Below are positions 28,210 through 36,342 of a DNA stretch of 64,000 nt, in pieces. Under the pieces are notes generated by a model. That model made no database searches. It was given only the letters and a program-made list of their open reading frames with translations, and was not told the origin of the DNA. Made by a program: the position numbers and the translations under genes. Every line of letters begins with the position of its first letter. Positions within the stretch are counted from its first letter, which is position 1. Source of the DNA: Limosilactobacillus mucosae DSM 13345 (lineage in GTDB: Bacteria; Bacillota; Bacilli; Lactobacillales; Lactobacillaceae); NCBI RefSeq assembly GCF_001436025.1, contig NZ_AZEQ01000004.1:47792-111791 (forward strand), written 5' to 3'.

Positions 28210-30186
28210 ATGGGAAAAATTCATCAACTAAGCAGCATTTTGGCCAATCAGATTGCGGCTGGTGAGGTAATTGAACGTCCCTCATCAATCGTAAAGGAAC
28301 TGGTAGAAAACGCTTTGGACGCGCACAGTCATCGAATTGACGTCGTGGTAACTGAAGCTGGGTTAGGCAGTATTCGCGTGATCGATGACGGTGACGGAAT
28401 TGCCAGAAGCGACGTTCCAATGGCCTTTAAGCGGCACGCAACCAGCAAGATCGAATCAGCGCGCGATCTGTTTCGCGTCCAGACGATGGGGTTTCGTGGG
28501 GAAGCGCTGCCTAGTATTGCCTCAGTTGCTGATGTAATCATGACAACGGCAACAAAAGGACAAGAAGGGACGGCCTATCATATTCGCGGTGGCGTGGAGA
28601 AGTCGCTTAAACCGGCAATTGCGCGGCAAGGAACGGATATTTTAGTGACGGAGCTGTTTTATAATACCCCGGCGCGGCTAAAGTATTTGAAGTCACCTAA
28701 AACCGAGCTGAGTCATCTGGTTGATATCGTCAATCGTTTGGCTTTGGCTAATCCTGATGTTGCAATCTCGTTTACTCATGACGGGCGAGAAATGTTTCGC
28801 TCAGCAGGCAATGGCAGACTGCAGCAGGTCATTGCCGCTATCGATGGCGTTAACGTTGGGCGCGGGATGATTCCAGTCCAAGGGGAAAATCCAGATTTTA
28901 GAATTTCTGGCTATATCTCGCGACCAGAACTGACGCGTGCCCAAAGAAGCCATATCACGCTGACGATCAATCATCGCTATGTGCGCAGCTATGCATTGAC
29001 TAAGGCGATTATTGCCGGCTATCAGTCAAAGCTGATGGTCGGACGGTTTCCGCTTGCCGTTATTAATATCGATCTGGATCCGGTCTTGGTTGATGTCAAT
29101 GTGCATCCAGCCAAACGTGAGGTCCGCTTAAGCAAAGAAGATCAGTTGGCGAGTCTTTTGGAACAGGCTGTCTATCATAGCCTGGCTAATCAGAATCTGA
29201 TTCCGGACGCTGGCTCACAGGCACGGCAGCTAAAAGATAAGCAAAAAGCTCAAGCAGCGCATTTTGCTGAAGCCGTACCTGCCTACCAGACGGCTGATGA
29301 AAAAGCACCGGCTCAAGCTACGCCGCCGACGGTTACCGCAGCTGAAGATGATGAGCATCAGGCTGCTGCACCGGTTGTCATCAAAGAGCGTGAGGATCTG
29401 ACCCGGCCTGCAATGGCTGCTTTTGACCAGCGCTATCAAAATGAGTCGCAGGTACCACCATTTGAGCAGCCGATTTCGATCAGTCAGCCAACAAAAGCAG
29501 ACGTAAAGACTGAAGAAATGGCGCTGGATATTGACGATGCAGGCGATCAGGAAAACCAGCGCTTCCCTGATCTGCAGTATCTAGCGCAGTATCATGGCAC
29601 CTTTTTGCTGGCTCAGGCTTCAGATGGTCTTTATCTGGTTGATCAGCATGCTGCCCAAGAACGAATCAACTTTGAGCGCTTTCGGTATGAGATCGGCGAG
29701 GTTGGTCATGATCAGCAGGCATTTTTGACGCCCCTGGTCTTAAGCTTTTCGACAGCTGAGGCATTAAAAATCAGTGAGCATCTCGACATTCTTAACGGGG
29801 TTGACTTGCATCTGGAGCCGTTTGGACAGAACAGTTTTGTCCTTTCTGAGCATCCCACTTGGTTTGTTGAAGGACAAGAAGAGGCAACGGCCAAAGAAAT
29901 GATTGATTGGATATTGAGCGATACAGAACTGAGCGTGGCGCATTTTCGTTTGAAAACGGCAATGATGATGAGCTGCAAACGTGCGATCAAGGCTAATCAT
30001 CATCTGGATAATCAGCAGGCTAAGGCACTGTTGGAAAGGCTGGCTCAGTGTCAAAATCCGTTTAATTGTCCACATGGCCGCCCAGTCACGATTCGCTTTA
30101 CTGATACTGATCTAGAGAAGCTTTTTAAACGGATTCAGGATCATCACCAAGCCTATTCGCGGGATTTTGATGCCCATTCATTCTAG
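28210..30186 (+). CDS. mutL: DNA mismatch repair protein MutL
   Basis: GHKL ATPase that couples MutS recognition to strand removal. It has 658 residues. N-terminal ATPase motifs are IVKELVENALDAHS, DDGDGI and TMGFRGEALPSI. A variable, charged linker lies at about 335-450. The C-terminal dimerisation and endonuclease domain has the metal-site-like motif DQHAAQERINFERFRYE and ends with CPHGRP. It follows mutS by 12 bases and precedes ruvA by 58. Confidence 0.98.
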   Translation: MGKIHQLSSILANQIAAGEVIERPSSIVKELVENALDAHSHRIDVVVTEAGLGSIRVIDDGDGIARSDVPMAFKRHATSKIESARDLFRVQTMGFRGEALPSIASVADVIMTTATKGQEGTAYHIRGGVEKSLKPAIARQGTDILVTELFYNTPARLKYLKSPKTELSHLVDIVNRLALANPDVAISFTHDGREMFRSAGNGRLQQVIAAIDGVNVGRGMIPVQGENPDFRISGYISRPELTRAQRSHITLTINHRYVRSYALTKAIIAGYQSKLMVGRFPLAVINIDLDPVLVDVNVHPAKREVRLSKEDQLASLLEQAVYHSLANQNLIPDAGSQARQLKDKQKAQAAHFAEAVPAYQTADEKAPAQATPPTVTAAEDDEHQAAAPVVIKEREDLTRPAMAAFDQRYQNESQVPPFEQPISISQPTKADVKTEEMALDIDDAGDQENQRFPDLQYLAQYHGTFLLAQASDGLYLVDQHAAQERINFERFRYEIGEVGHDQQAFLTPLVLSFSTAEALKISEHLDILNGVDLHLEPFGQNSFVLSEHPTWFVEGQEEATAKEMIDWILSDTELSVAHFRLKTAMMMSCKRAIKANHHLDNQQAKALLERLAQCQNPFNCPHGRPVTIRFTDTDLEKLFKRIQDHHQAYSRDFDAHSF

Positions 30187-30191
30187 ATGGC

Positions 30192-30211
30192 GAACGTTTG
30201 TGTGGTATAAT
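30192..30211 (+). promoter_or_regulatory. ruvA promoter with degenerate LexA-like box
   Basis: TGG plus TATAAT (30206-30211) is an extended -10. Just upstream, GAAC-GTTT-GTGT (30192-30203) keeps one half of the LexA dyad and two of four bases in the other. ruvAB is SOS-controlled in Bacillus; here the box is weak. Confidence 0.4.
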
Positions 30212-30244
30212 GAAAAACAACAGTTAAAAAGTGAGGAATAAAAA

Positions 30245-30844
30245 TTGTTTGAATATCTTACTGGGGCAATTGTTGATACAGCGCCAACCTACATCGTAAT
30301 CGACGTCAATGGCGTAGGCTATCGGCTGGCCTGTGCCAATCCGTTTCGTTGGCAGGTCAATCCCAGCGATAAGGTCAAGGTTTATGTATACCAAGCCGTT
30401 AGAGAAGATGCGATTACCTTGTATGGCTTTGTCAGTGCAGAAGAAAAGCAGCTTTTTATGCAGCTGATCAACGTATCGGGAATCGGTCCCAAAAGCGCCT
30501 TGGCAATTCTGGCCAATCCGGATCACCAGGGCTTGATTGATGCTATTGCCAATGACAACGTCGGCTACTTGACCAAGTTTCCTGGGATTGGCAAGAAAAC
30601 GGCTGGCCAAATCGTCTTGGATCTGCATGACAAGATTGATCAGCTGCGTGCCAATGAGCCGTTGGATTTCAACGTGCCAGCCAGCGATATCGAGATGACG
30701 ACTGAATTAAGGGATGCCTTGGCTGCTTTAACGGCACTGGGCTATCCGGAACGGTCGGTGAAAAAAGTACAAAAAGCGCTTAGCAAGGAACCGGCAATGT
30801 CGACTGATGATTATCTGCGGCAGGGACTGCGCTTGCTGAGCTAA
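30245..30844 (+). CDS. ruvA: Holliday junction helicase subunit RuvA
   Basis: Tetramer that binds four-way junctions and loads RuvB. It has 199 residues: an N-terminal OB fold ([20 protein letters not shown]), helix-hairpin-helix motifs around [11 protein letters not shown] and [16 protein letters not shown], and a C-terminal domain that contacts RuvB. The start is a TTG at 30245 with a GTGAGGA site. ruvB starts 16 bases after the stop. Confidence 0.97.
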   Translation: MFEYLTGAIVDTAPTYIVIDVNGVGYRLACANPFRWQVNPSDKVKVYVYQAVREDAITLYGFVSAEEKQLFMQLINVSGIGPKSALAILANPDHQGLIDAIANDNVGYLTKFPGIGKKTAGQIVLDLHDKIDQLRANEPLDFNVPASDIEMTTELRDALAALTALGYPERSVKKVQKALSKEPAMSTDDYLRQGLRLLS

Positions 30845-30860
30845 GAGAGGAGGAACCTTT

Positions 30861-31871
30861 TTGGACGACGATCAGCACTTGATGTCGGCACAGGTTGAAA
30901 ACGAAGCTGAAAGTGCCGGTGAAACCAGTCTGCGGCCGCAATGGCTGGCTGACTATATTGGCCAGGAACAGATCAAAAGAAAGCTTTCTGTTTATATTCA
31001 AGCTGCGCGCAGTCGTGAAGAGGCACTGGACCACGTGCTGCTATATGGACCGCCGGGGTTAGGGAAAACCACGCTGGCAATGGTGATTGCTCATGAGATG
31101 AACGTTGGCATCAAAACGACCAGCGGGCCAGCTATTGAAAAGCCGGGTGATCTGGTTGCAATGCTAAATGAGCTTCATCCAGGCGATGTCTTGTTTATCG
31201 ATGAGATCCATCGGCTGCCGAAAACGGTTGAGGAAATGCTCTACTCAGCAATGGAAGACTATTTTATCGATATTGTCGTTGGTGAAGGACCAGCTGCGCA
31301 TCCAATTCATTTTCCGCTGCCGCCGTTTACCTTGATTGGCGCAACGACGCGAGCGGGAGTCTTATCGGCGCCTTTGCGAGATCGTTTTGGCATTATTGAG
31401 CATATGGCATATTACAGTCAGGCAGAATTGGAAAAGATTATTTTTCGATCGGCCAAGATTTTTGCCATGCCGATTGAACCAACCGGCGCCCGTGAGCTGG
31501 CAATGCGTTCAAGAGGTACGCCGCGGATTGCCAACCGACTTTTGAAACGGGTGCGTGACTTTGCCCAGGTTGCAGGCTGCGATGCCATTGATGCAGTCAC
31601 CGTTAACAAGGCACTCAAGCTGCTACAGGTTGATGAGCGTGGCTTAGACGAGATTGACCGCCGCATTCTGCATACGATGATTGACTACTATCATGGCGGC
31701 CCAGTAGGCTTAAAAACGATTGCGGCCAACGTTGGCGAAGAGATGGGGACGATTGAGGAGATGTACGAGCCATATCTGTTGCAGATCGGCTTTATTGCCC
31801 GCACGCCAAGAGGACGAGTTGCAACGCCAGCCGCCTACCGTCATTTAGGGGTCGCTTTGCCCAGTGATTAG
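30861..31871 (+). CDS. ruvB: Holliday junction helicase motor RuvB
   Basis: AAA+ ring motor that drives branch migration. It has 336 residues. Walker A is GPPGLGKTT (63-71), Walker B is LFIDEIHR, sensor 1 lies in LIGATTRAG, and the arginine-finger region is [11 protein letters not shown]-terminal winged helix ends with [17 protein letters not shown]. The TTG start has a strong AGAGGAGGA site. In many Firmicutes queA and tgt follow; here only a Tgt-like gene follows. Confidence 0.98.
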   Translation: MDDDQHLMSAQVENEAESAGETSLRPQWLADYIGQEQIKRKLSVYIQAARSREEALDHVLLYGPPGLGKTTLAMVIAHEMNVGIKTTSGPAIEKPGDLVAMLNELHPGDVLFIDEIHRLPKTVEEMLYSAMEDYFIDIVVGEGPAAHPIHFPLPPFTLIGATTRAGVLSAPLRDRFGIIEHMAYYSQAELEKIIFRSAKIFAMPIEPTGARELAMRSRGTPRIANRLLKRVRDFAQVAGCDAIDAVTVNKALKLLQVDERGLDEIDRRILHTMIDYYHGGPVGLKTIAANVGEEMGTIEEMYEPYLLQIGFIARTPRGRVATPAAYRHLGVALPSD

Positions 31872-31910
31872 AACTTAGGTACACCAGGTAAAAAGGAAAG
31901 GATAACCGTT

Positions 31911-33002
31911 TTGAAGTTTGATTTTAAACTGCAGCATCATGCAGAAACAGCCCGAGCAGCCCAGCTGACGATCGGTCGCCAGACGCTTGAGACGCCAAGT
32001 CTGATCATGCCTGCACCGGCCTTAACGGTTCATGATCTGGCGCCGGCTGAAGTCAAACGATCCCAGATCAAGGGACTTAGCATCGATGAGAGCATCATCT
32101 CGCAAAATCCTGGAACCGAAACAGTCCGTGACTTGGGCGGCCTGCATCGTTTCATGGCTTGGGATGGTCTGGTGATTGCCAAGCCCGGTGATTTTCGGCA
32201 TCTGCCATTGGTCAAGAAGAATCATCTGACTAAAGACGGCGTGCGTTTTCATGACGTCAAGACGGGTGCGGTTCGTTTGATGACCCCGCAAACGGTAATT
32301 GAATCACAAACCGAACTGCAGCCGGATATCATGCTGATGCTGAGCCAGACGCCATCTTATTATGCACCGTATGACTATGTTGAAAAAGCCGTGGCAATCA
32401 ATTCTACCTGGGCAGCTGCGGCCGTTCAGAAACTGACTGCTGATTCGCCGGCGTTGTTTGGCGTGATGCAAGGCGCTGGGTTTGCCCAGTTAAGAAAACA
32501 GAGTATCGAGGCTTTAGCTAAAATGGATTTTTCCGGCTATGTAATCGGTGGCTTAAGCGATATTGACAATGACAAGGAATTTGATCGCGTCTTGAAGCTA
32601 AGCGTCGATCTGCTGCCTGCCGATAAGGCACGGATGGTGGTTGACATTCAATCGTCAGCACAGCTGGTCAGCGCGCTTAAAAACGGCATCGATCTGATTG
32701 AAACCTCTTTACCGACTCATTGGGGACGCTATGGCAAGGCTTTAACCGCTCAAGGACTGCTGCCGATTAAAAAGGCGCGTTTTGCTGCTGACCCACAACC
32801 ACTCGCTGAAGACTGCCATTGTCCAGTCTGTGAGCAATATTCAAGAGCTTATCTGAGACATCTGCTGCATATGGATAATTCCGTTGGTCCGCGCTTGATT
32901 AGTCAGCATAATCTTTGGTATCTGCGGCAGCTGGTAAGTCAGGCTCGTTTAGCGATCATGCATGATCAACCCATCACGGCGATTTTTGACAACCTGATTT
33001 AG
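31911..33002 (+). CDS. Tgt-like protein, catalytic residues substituted
   Basis: A 363-residue homologue of tRNA-guanine transglycosylase, which inserts queuine or its precursor at position 34 of tRNA. Family landmarks remain: GGLHRFMAWDG (76-86), ALFGVMQGAGFAQLR (181-195), YVIGGL, and the zinc site CxCxxC plus H (C302, C304, C307, H317). Catalytic positions differ. The general acid/base in the usual DSGGFQ reads KPGDFR (K91). The FDE base-recognition motif reads LSQ (144-146). The nucleophile region FDC reads IET (E264). It sits where tgt normally lies, between ruvB and yajC, but queA is absent. It may be an inactive or repurposed paralogue. The TTG start has an AAAGGA site. Confidence 0.8.
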   Translation: MKFDFKLQHHAETARAAQLTIGRQTLETPSLIMPAPALTVHDLAPAEVKRSQIKGLSIDESIISQNPGTETVRDLGGLHRFMAWDGLVIAKPGDFRHLPLVKKNHLTKDGVRFHDVKTGAVRLMTPQTVIESQTELQPDIMLMLSQTPSYYAPYDYVEKAVAINSTWAAAAVQKLTADSPALFGVMQGAGFAQLRKQSIEALAKMDFSGYVIGGLSDIDNDKEFDRVLKLSVDLLPADKARMVVDIQSSAQLVSALKNGIDLIETSLPTHWGRYGKALTAQGLLPIKKARFAADPQPLAEDCHCPVCEQYSRAYLRHLLHMDNSVGPRLISQHNLWYLRQLVSQARLAIMHDQPITAIFDNLI

Positions 33003-33069
33003 AAAAAAACGTTTCATTCAGTCAGCTGACGGTCTTTTTGATTGAACCAGTGGTATTTGTGTCGTTTTT

Positions 33070-33098
33070 TTGGTAAAGTTGTTTATTGAGCATATAAT
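33070..33098 (+). promoter_or_regulatory. yajC promoter
   Basis: TTGGTA (33070-33075), a 17-nt spacer, a perfect TATAAT (33093-33098). yajC therefore need not depend on the ruvAB transcript. Confidence 0.7.
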
Positions 33099-33127
33099 TA
33101 TAATTTACTAAGAGAGGATGAACGGCA

Positions 33128-33586
33128 GTGGAAATTTTAGCTGCAAGCAGTACCGGATCTGGAATGTCTAGCATCATCATTATCGTTTTGATGATTGCCT
33201 TCATGTATTTCTTTATGATTCGGCCACAACAAAAGCAACGTAAAGAGCATCAATCAATGGTAAATCACTTGAAGAAGGGTGATCAGGTCGTAATGATCAG
33301 CCGTCTGCATGGGGTGATTGATGAAATCAATACTACCGATCAAACGGTAACGATTGATTGTGAAGGCGTCTACTTGACTTTTGACCTTTCCGCAATTGCA
33401 CGGGTAATTCCAAGCAAGACCCAAGCTGCTGAAGCCCAACCTGCCAGTCAGGCTGCGGCCAGCGAAGAACCAGCCAGTGAAGCTAGTGACGCTCCGGCAA
33501 GCGAAGCCGCACCAGCCAGTGAATCGGCTGAAGCTGCTGATGATCAAAAGCCGGCTGAAAGCGACAGTGCTGACGCGGACAAGTAA
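33128..33586 (+). CDS. yajC: Preprotein translocase accessory subunit YajC
   Basis: Small single-pass membrane protein associated with SecDF in the Sec translocon. It has 152 residues. A membrane helix at about 14-33 ends in FMIRPQQKQRKEH, the family hallmark, and the YajC domain runs to about residue 95. The last 50 residues are an unusual Ala/Ser/Glu/Pro-rich tail with repeated PAS(E/Q) and EPAS units. The start is a GTG at 33128 with a GAGAGGA site. It closes the ruvAB region and is followed by a terminator. Confidence 0.93.
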   Translation: MEILAASSTGSGMSSIIIIVLMIAFMYFFMIRPQQKQRKEHQSMVNHLKKGDQVVMISRLHGVIDEINTTDQTVTIDCEGVYLTFDLSAIARVIPSKTQAAEAQPASQAAASEEPASEASDAPASEAAPASESAEAADDQKPAESDSADADK

Positions 33587-33602
33587 TCCGTAACTCAACG
33601 CT

Positions 33603-33643
33603 AAAAATCCTGATGGGCAAACAGCTCATCGGGATTTTTACGT
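33603..33643 (+). terminator. yajC terminator
   Basis: AAAATCCTGATG pairs with CATCGGGATTTT (one G-U) and continues into Ts. Confidence 0.85.
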
Positions 33644-33735
33644 TTAAGGAACAAGCAAAAAACGTTAATTGCTGATATACTGGTGAATGGTTTTAAAATA
33701 GCAATTTATTTAATATGCAAGGAGGATTTTGTTAA

Positions 33736-34680
33736 ATGGACGAGTTAACGTCAATTCTTGAACAGATAAAAAAGTACAACAAAATCATCATTCATCGCCA
33801 CCAGCGTCCTGATCCCGATGCAATCGGCTCGCAAGTTGGCTTGGCTGAGATTTTAAAGGCTTCGTTTCCCTACAAGCAGGTCTACGTCGTTGGCAAGCAC
33901 ATCCCAGGATTTGATTGGATCGGTACGATGGATGAAATTGAAAGCGACGTCTATGACGATGCTTTGGTGATCGTGACTGATACGGCTAACGCTCCCCGCA
34001 TTGATGATCGTCGGTTCAACAATGGCGATGAGCTGATCAAGATCGACCACCATCCTAATGACGAGCCTTATGGTGATTTGATGTGGGTTAGAGACGATGC
34101 TTCCAGTTGCTCGGAAATGATTTATGAGTTTTATGAACGTTTCACAAACGAACTGAAGCTGCCACAAAAGGCTGCTCATGCTCTGTATGCTGGAATCGTT
34201 GGCGATACGGGTCGTTTTTTGTATCCGGCAACTACGCCTAACACGATGCGGATTGCGGGTGAGCTGATGGCTGCCGGTGCGGATGCGGCAACAATCTGTC
34301 AGCGTGAGGATACGATTACGCTGCCCATGGCTCGCTTATCGGCATACGTCTATGAAAACATGACTCTATTGGAAAGCGGAGCAGCCTATGTAGTCTTGAC
34401 CGATGCAATCCTGAAGCGCTATGGCTTGACTGAAGCTGGGACTTCGGCTGTCGTGCCTTTGCTGGGCAAGATTCAAGGAGTCAAGGCATGGGCAATCTTT
34501 GTTGAACAAGAGGATGGCCATTATCGGATTCGTCTGCGCTCTAAAGGTCCTTTTATCAATGAGCTGGCCAAAAAGCATCAAGGCGGCGGTCATCCATTAG
34601 CCAGTGGTGCCAAGGCTCGTGATGAACAAGAAATCAAAGAAGTGGTCAGTCAGCTGGACGAGTTGGCTGCCAATGCCTAA
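33736..34680 (+). CDS. nrnA: DHH-family phosphodiesterase NrnA (oligoribonuclease/pAp phosphatase)
   Basis: Degrades very short RNAs, pApA and pAp in the cytosol, helping to finish RNA decay and cyclic-di-AMP turnover. It has 314 residues. DHH-domain motifs are RHQRPDPDAIGSQ, VTDTAN and IDHHPND, with manganese-binding Asp and His. The C-terminal DHHA1 domain ends with GGGHPLASGAK. AGGAGG precedes the ATG. cshB follows after 23 bases, so two RNA-metabolism genes are probably co-transcribed. Confidence 0.93.
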   Translation: MDELTSILEQIKKYNKIIIHRHQRPDPDAIGSQVGLAEILKASFPYKQVYVVGKHIPGFDWIGTMDEIESDVYDDALVIVTDTANAPRIDDRRFNNGDELIKIDHHPNDEPYGDLMWVRDDASSCSEMIYEFYERFTNELKLPQKAAHALYAGIVGDTGRFLYPATTPNTMRIAGELMAAGADAATICQREDTITLPMARLSAYVYENMTLLESGAAYVVLTDAILKRYGLTEAGTSAVVPLLGKIQGVKAWAIFVEQEDGHYRIRLRSKGPFINELAKKHQGGGHPLASGAKARDEQEIKEVVSQLDELAANA

Positions 34681-34703
34681 CCAAGAAAGGAAATCCAACC
34701 TCA

Positions 34704-36080
34704 ATGACTGAAACATTTGCTGATTTTCATTTTCAACCTTTTTTAATGGATGCCTTAAAAGATCTTCATTTCGTTAAGCCGACACCGGTTCAAGAAAAAG
34801 TGATTCCAATCGTGCTTGCCAATAAGAGCGTGGTTGGTCAGTCCCAGACCGGGAGCGGTAAGACGCATGCTTTTTTGCTGCCGATTTTTGAACAGCTGGA
34901 CGCTCAAAATCAAAACGTGCAGGTTGTAATTACCACGCCCAGTCGTGAACTTGCTTACCAGATCTATAACGCAGCCAAGCAGCTGAATCGGTTTGCACCA
35001 CAAAAGTTTACGATTCACAATTACGTTGGGGGTACCGACAAGCAGCATCAGATTGATCAGCTGCAACGCAAACAGCCTCAGCTGGTAATCGGTACGCCGG
35101 GGCGCATTCTGGATCTGATCAACTCGCAGGCTTTGGATATTCATACTGCTCACCGCTTTGTCGTTGATGAAGCTGATATGACGCTTGATATGGGCTTTTT
35201 GGAACAGGTTGACGGCATTGCCAGCCATTTTCCAGAAGACTTGCAGATGATGGTCTTTTCAGCAACGATTCCTCAAGGGCTGCGGCCATTTTTGAAGAAA
35301 TATATGGAAAATCCCGTCGTTGAAGAGATTCCTACTGAAACGGTAATCAATCCCAATGTCGATAACTGGCTGATGTCGACTAAAGGCCGCGATAAAAATG
35401 AGATGATCTATCAGCTTTTGACGCTGGGCGATCCATATCTGGCCTTGATTTTTGCCAATACTCGTCAGCGCGCTGAAGAGATTACCGACTACCTGCAGCA
35501 GCAAGGATTAAAGGTTGCCTTGATTCATGGCGGCCTTGAGCCAAGAGCACGGAAACGGATCATGCGCCAGATTCACAACCTTGACTATCAATATGTCGTT
35601 GCGACTGATCTGGCTGCGCGGGGAATCGATATTGATGGCGTATCATTGGTAATCAATGACGATATTCCAAGTGATCTGGAATACTTTGTTCACCGCGTTG
35701 GTCGGACGGGGCGTGCCAATATGAAGGGGACGGCAATTACGCTGTATGCTCCAGCAGAAGACGAGATGATTGCCAAATTGGAAGAGCGCGGCATTAAGTT
35801 TACCCCAAAGACGTTTAAGAATGGGCAGATCGTAACGACTTATGACCGTAATCGACGGAAAAACTATCATCGTCGCAAGGAAAGTCTGGATACGACGCTG
35901 CGTGGCTTTGTCAAAAAGACCAAAAAGAAGGTCAAGCCTGGCTACAAGAAACGGATCCAGCGTGCGATCAAAGAAGATGAGCAGGAAAAACGCAAGCTCG
36001 CCAAGCGTCATGAAATGCGTAAGGCAAAACGCCAGCGTCAGCGTCAGCATCGGCGGGAGCGGGAAAATAATGGTCGTTGA
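34704..36080 (+). CDS. cshB: DEAD-box RNA helicase (CshB-like)
   Basis: ATP-dependent RNA unwinding enzyme, probably for ribosome assembly or cold adaptation. It has 458 residues. The motifs are: Q motif in TPVQEKVIP, I QTGSGKT, Ia TPSRELAYQ, II VDEAD, III SAT, V TDLAARGID, VI HRVGRTGR. A strongly basic C-terminal tail of about 70 residues (K/R-rich) follows the helicase core and may bind RNA. Its pairing with nrnA suggests RNA turnover. The family is firm; CshB rather than CshA is judged from the VDEADMTLDMGF motif and the tail. Confidence 0.88.
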   Translation: MTETFADFHFQPFLMDALKDLHFVKPTPVQEKVIPIVLANKSVVGQSQTGSGKTHAFLLPIFEQLDAQNQNVQVVITTPSRELAYQIYNAAKQLNRFAPQKFTIHNYVGGTDKQHQIDQLQRKQPQLVIGTPGRILDLINSQALDIHTAHRFVVDEADMTLDMGFLEQVDGIASHFPEDLQMMVFSATIPQGLRPFLKKYMENPVVEEIPTETVINPNVDNWLMSTKGRDKNEMIYQLLTLGDPYLALIFANTRQRAEEITDYLQQQGLKVALIHGGLEPRARKRIMRQIHNLDYQYVVATDLAARGIDIDGVSLVINDDIPSDLEYFVHRVGRTGRANMKGTAITLYAPAEDEMIAKLEERGIKFTPKTFKNGQIVTTYDRNRRKNYHRRKESLDTTLRGFVKKTKKKVKPGYKKRIQRAIKEDEQEKRKLAKRHEMRKAKRQRQRQHRRERENNGR

Positions 36081-36105
36081 TTTTTAAGGTCAGCTCGCTT
36101 ATAAT
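36077..36105 (+). promoter_or_regulatory. alaS promoter
   Basis: TTGATT (36077-36082, overlapping the cshB stop), a 17-nt spacer, a perfect TATAAT (36100-36105). Expected start near 36112. Confidence 0.8.
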
Positions 36106-36111
36106 ATGGAC

Positions 36112-36323
36112 TGTTTGGGATATGCTTTTTGATGTGAGCTTTCAGAAACGTTTTGGCTGCTGTGAAAAACGACGATCATCATCAGGTGCTCCCCAGATTC
36201 ACAATTCAACAATCAGCTTCCGAAATTCGGAAATTTAAAGAGGTAAACGAAATCCATCGTTGCAAGCAGAGTGGTACCGCGTCAAAAGGCGTCTCTGATT
36301 CGCAAGGATGGTTTTTTGTTTTT
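36112..36323 (+). promoter_or_regulatory. Atypical T-box leader of alaS
   Basis: The T-box AGTGGTACCGCG is at 36270-36281 and its flanks can form the antiterminator (CAGAG/CTCTG, 36267-36271 with 36293-36297). TGGT matches the ACCA end of tRNA-Ala. No AGTA/TGAA specifier loop with an Ala codon could be found in the 160 nt upstream. The T-run at 36312-36323 is preceded by GCAAGGATGG (36302-36311), which pairs with CCATCGTTGC (36254-36263) outside the T-box (9 of 10 pairs) and not with the usual 3' antiterminator strand. A hairpin at 36149-36171 (CGTTTT/AAAACG) shows GCTGCT in its loop. Confidence 0.75.
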
Positions 36324-36342
36324 ACCAGGAAAGGAAGATAAC

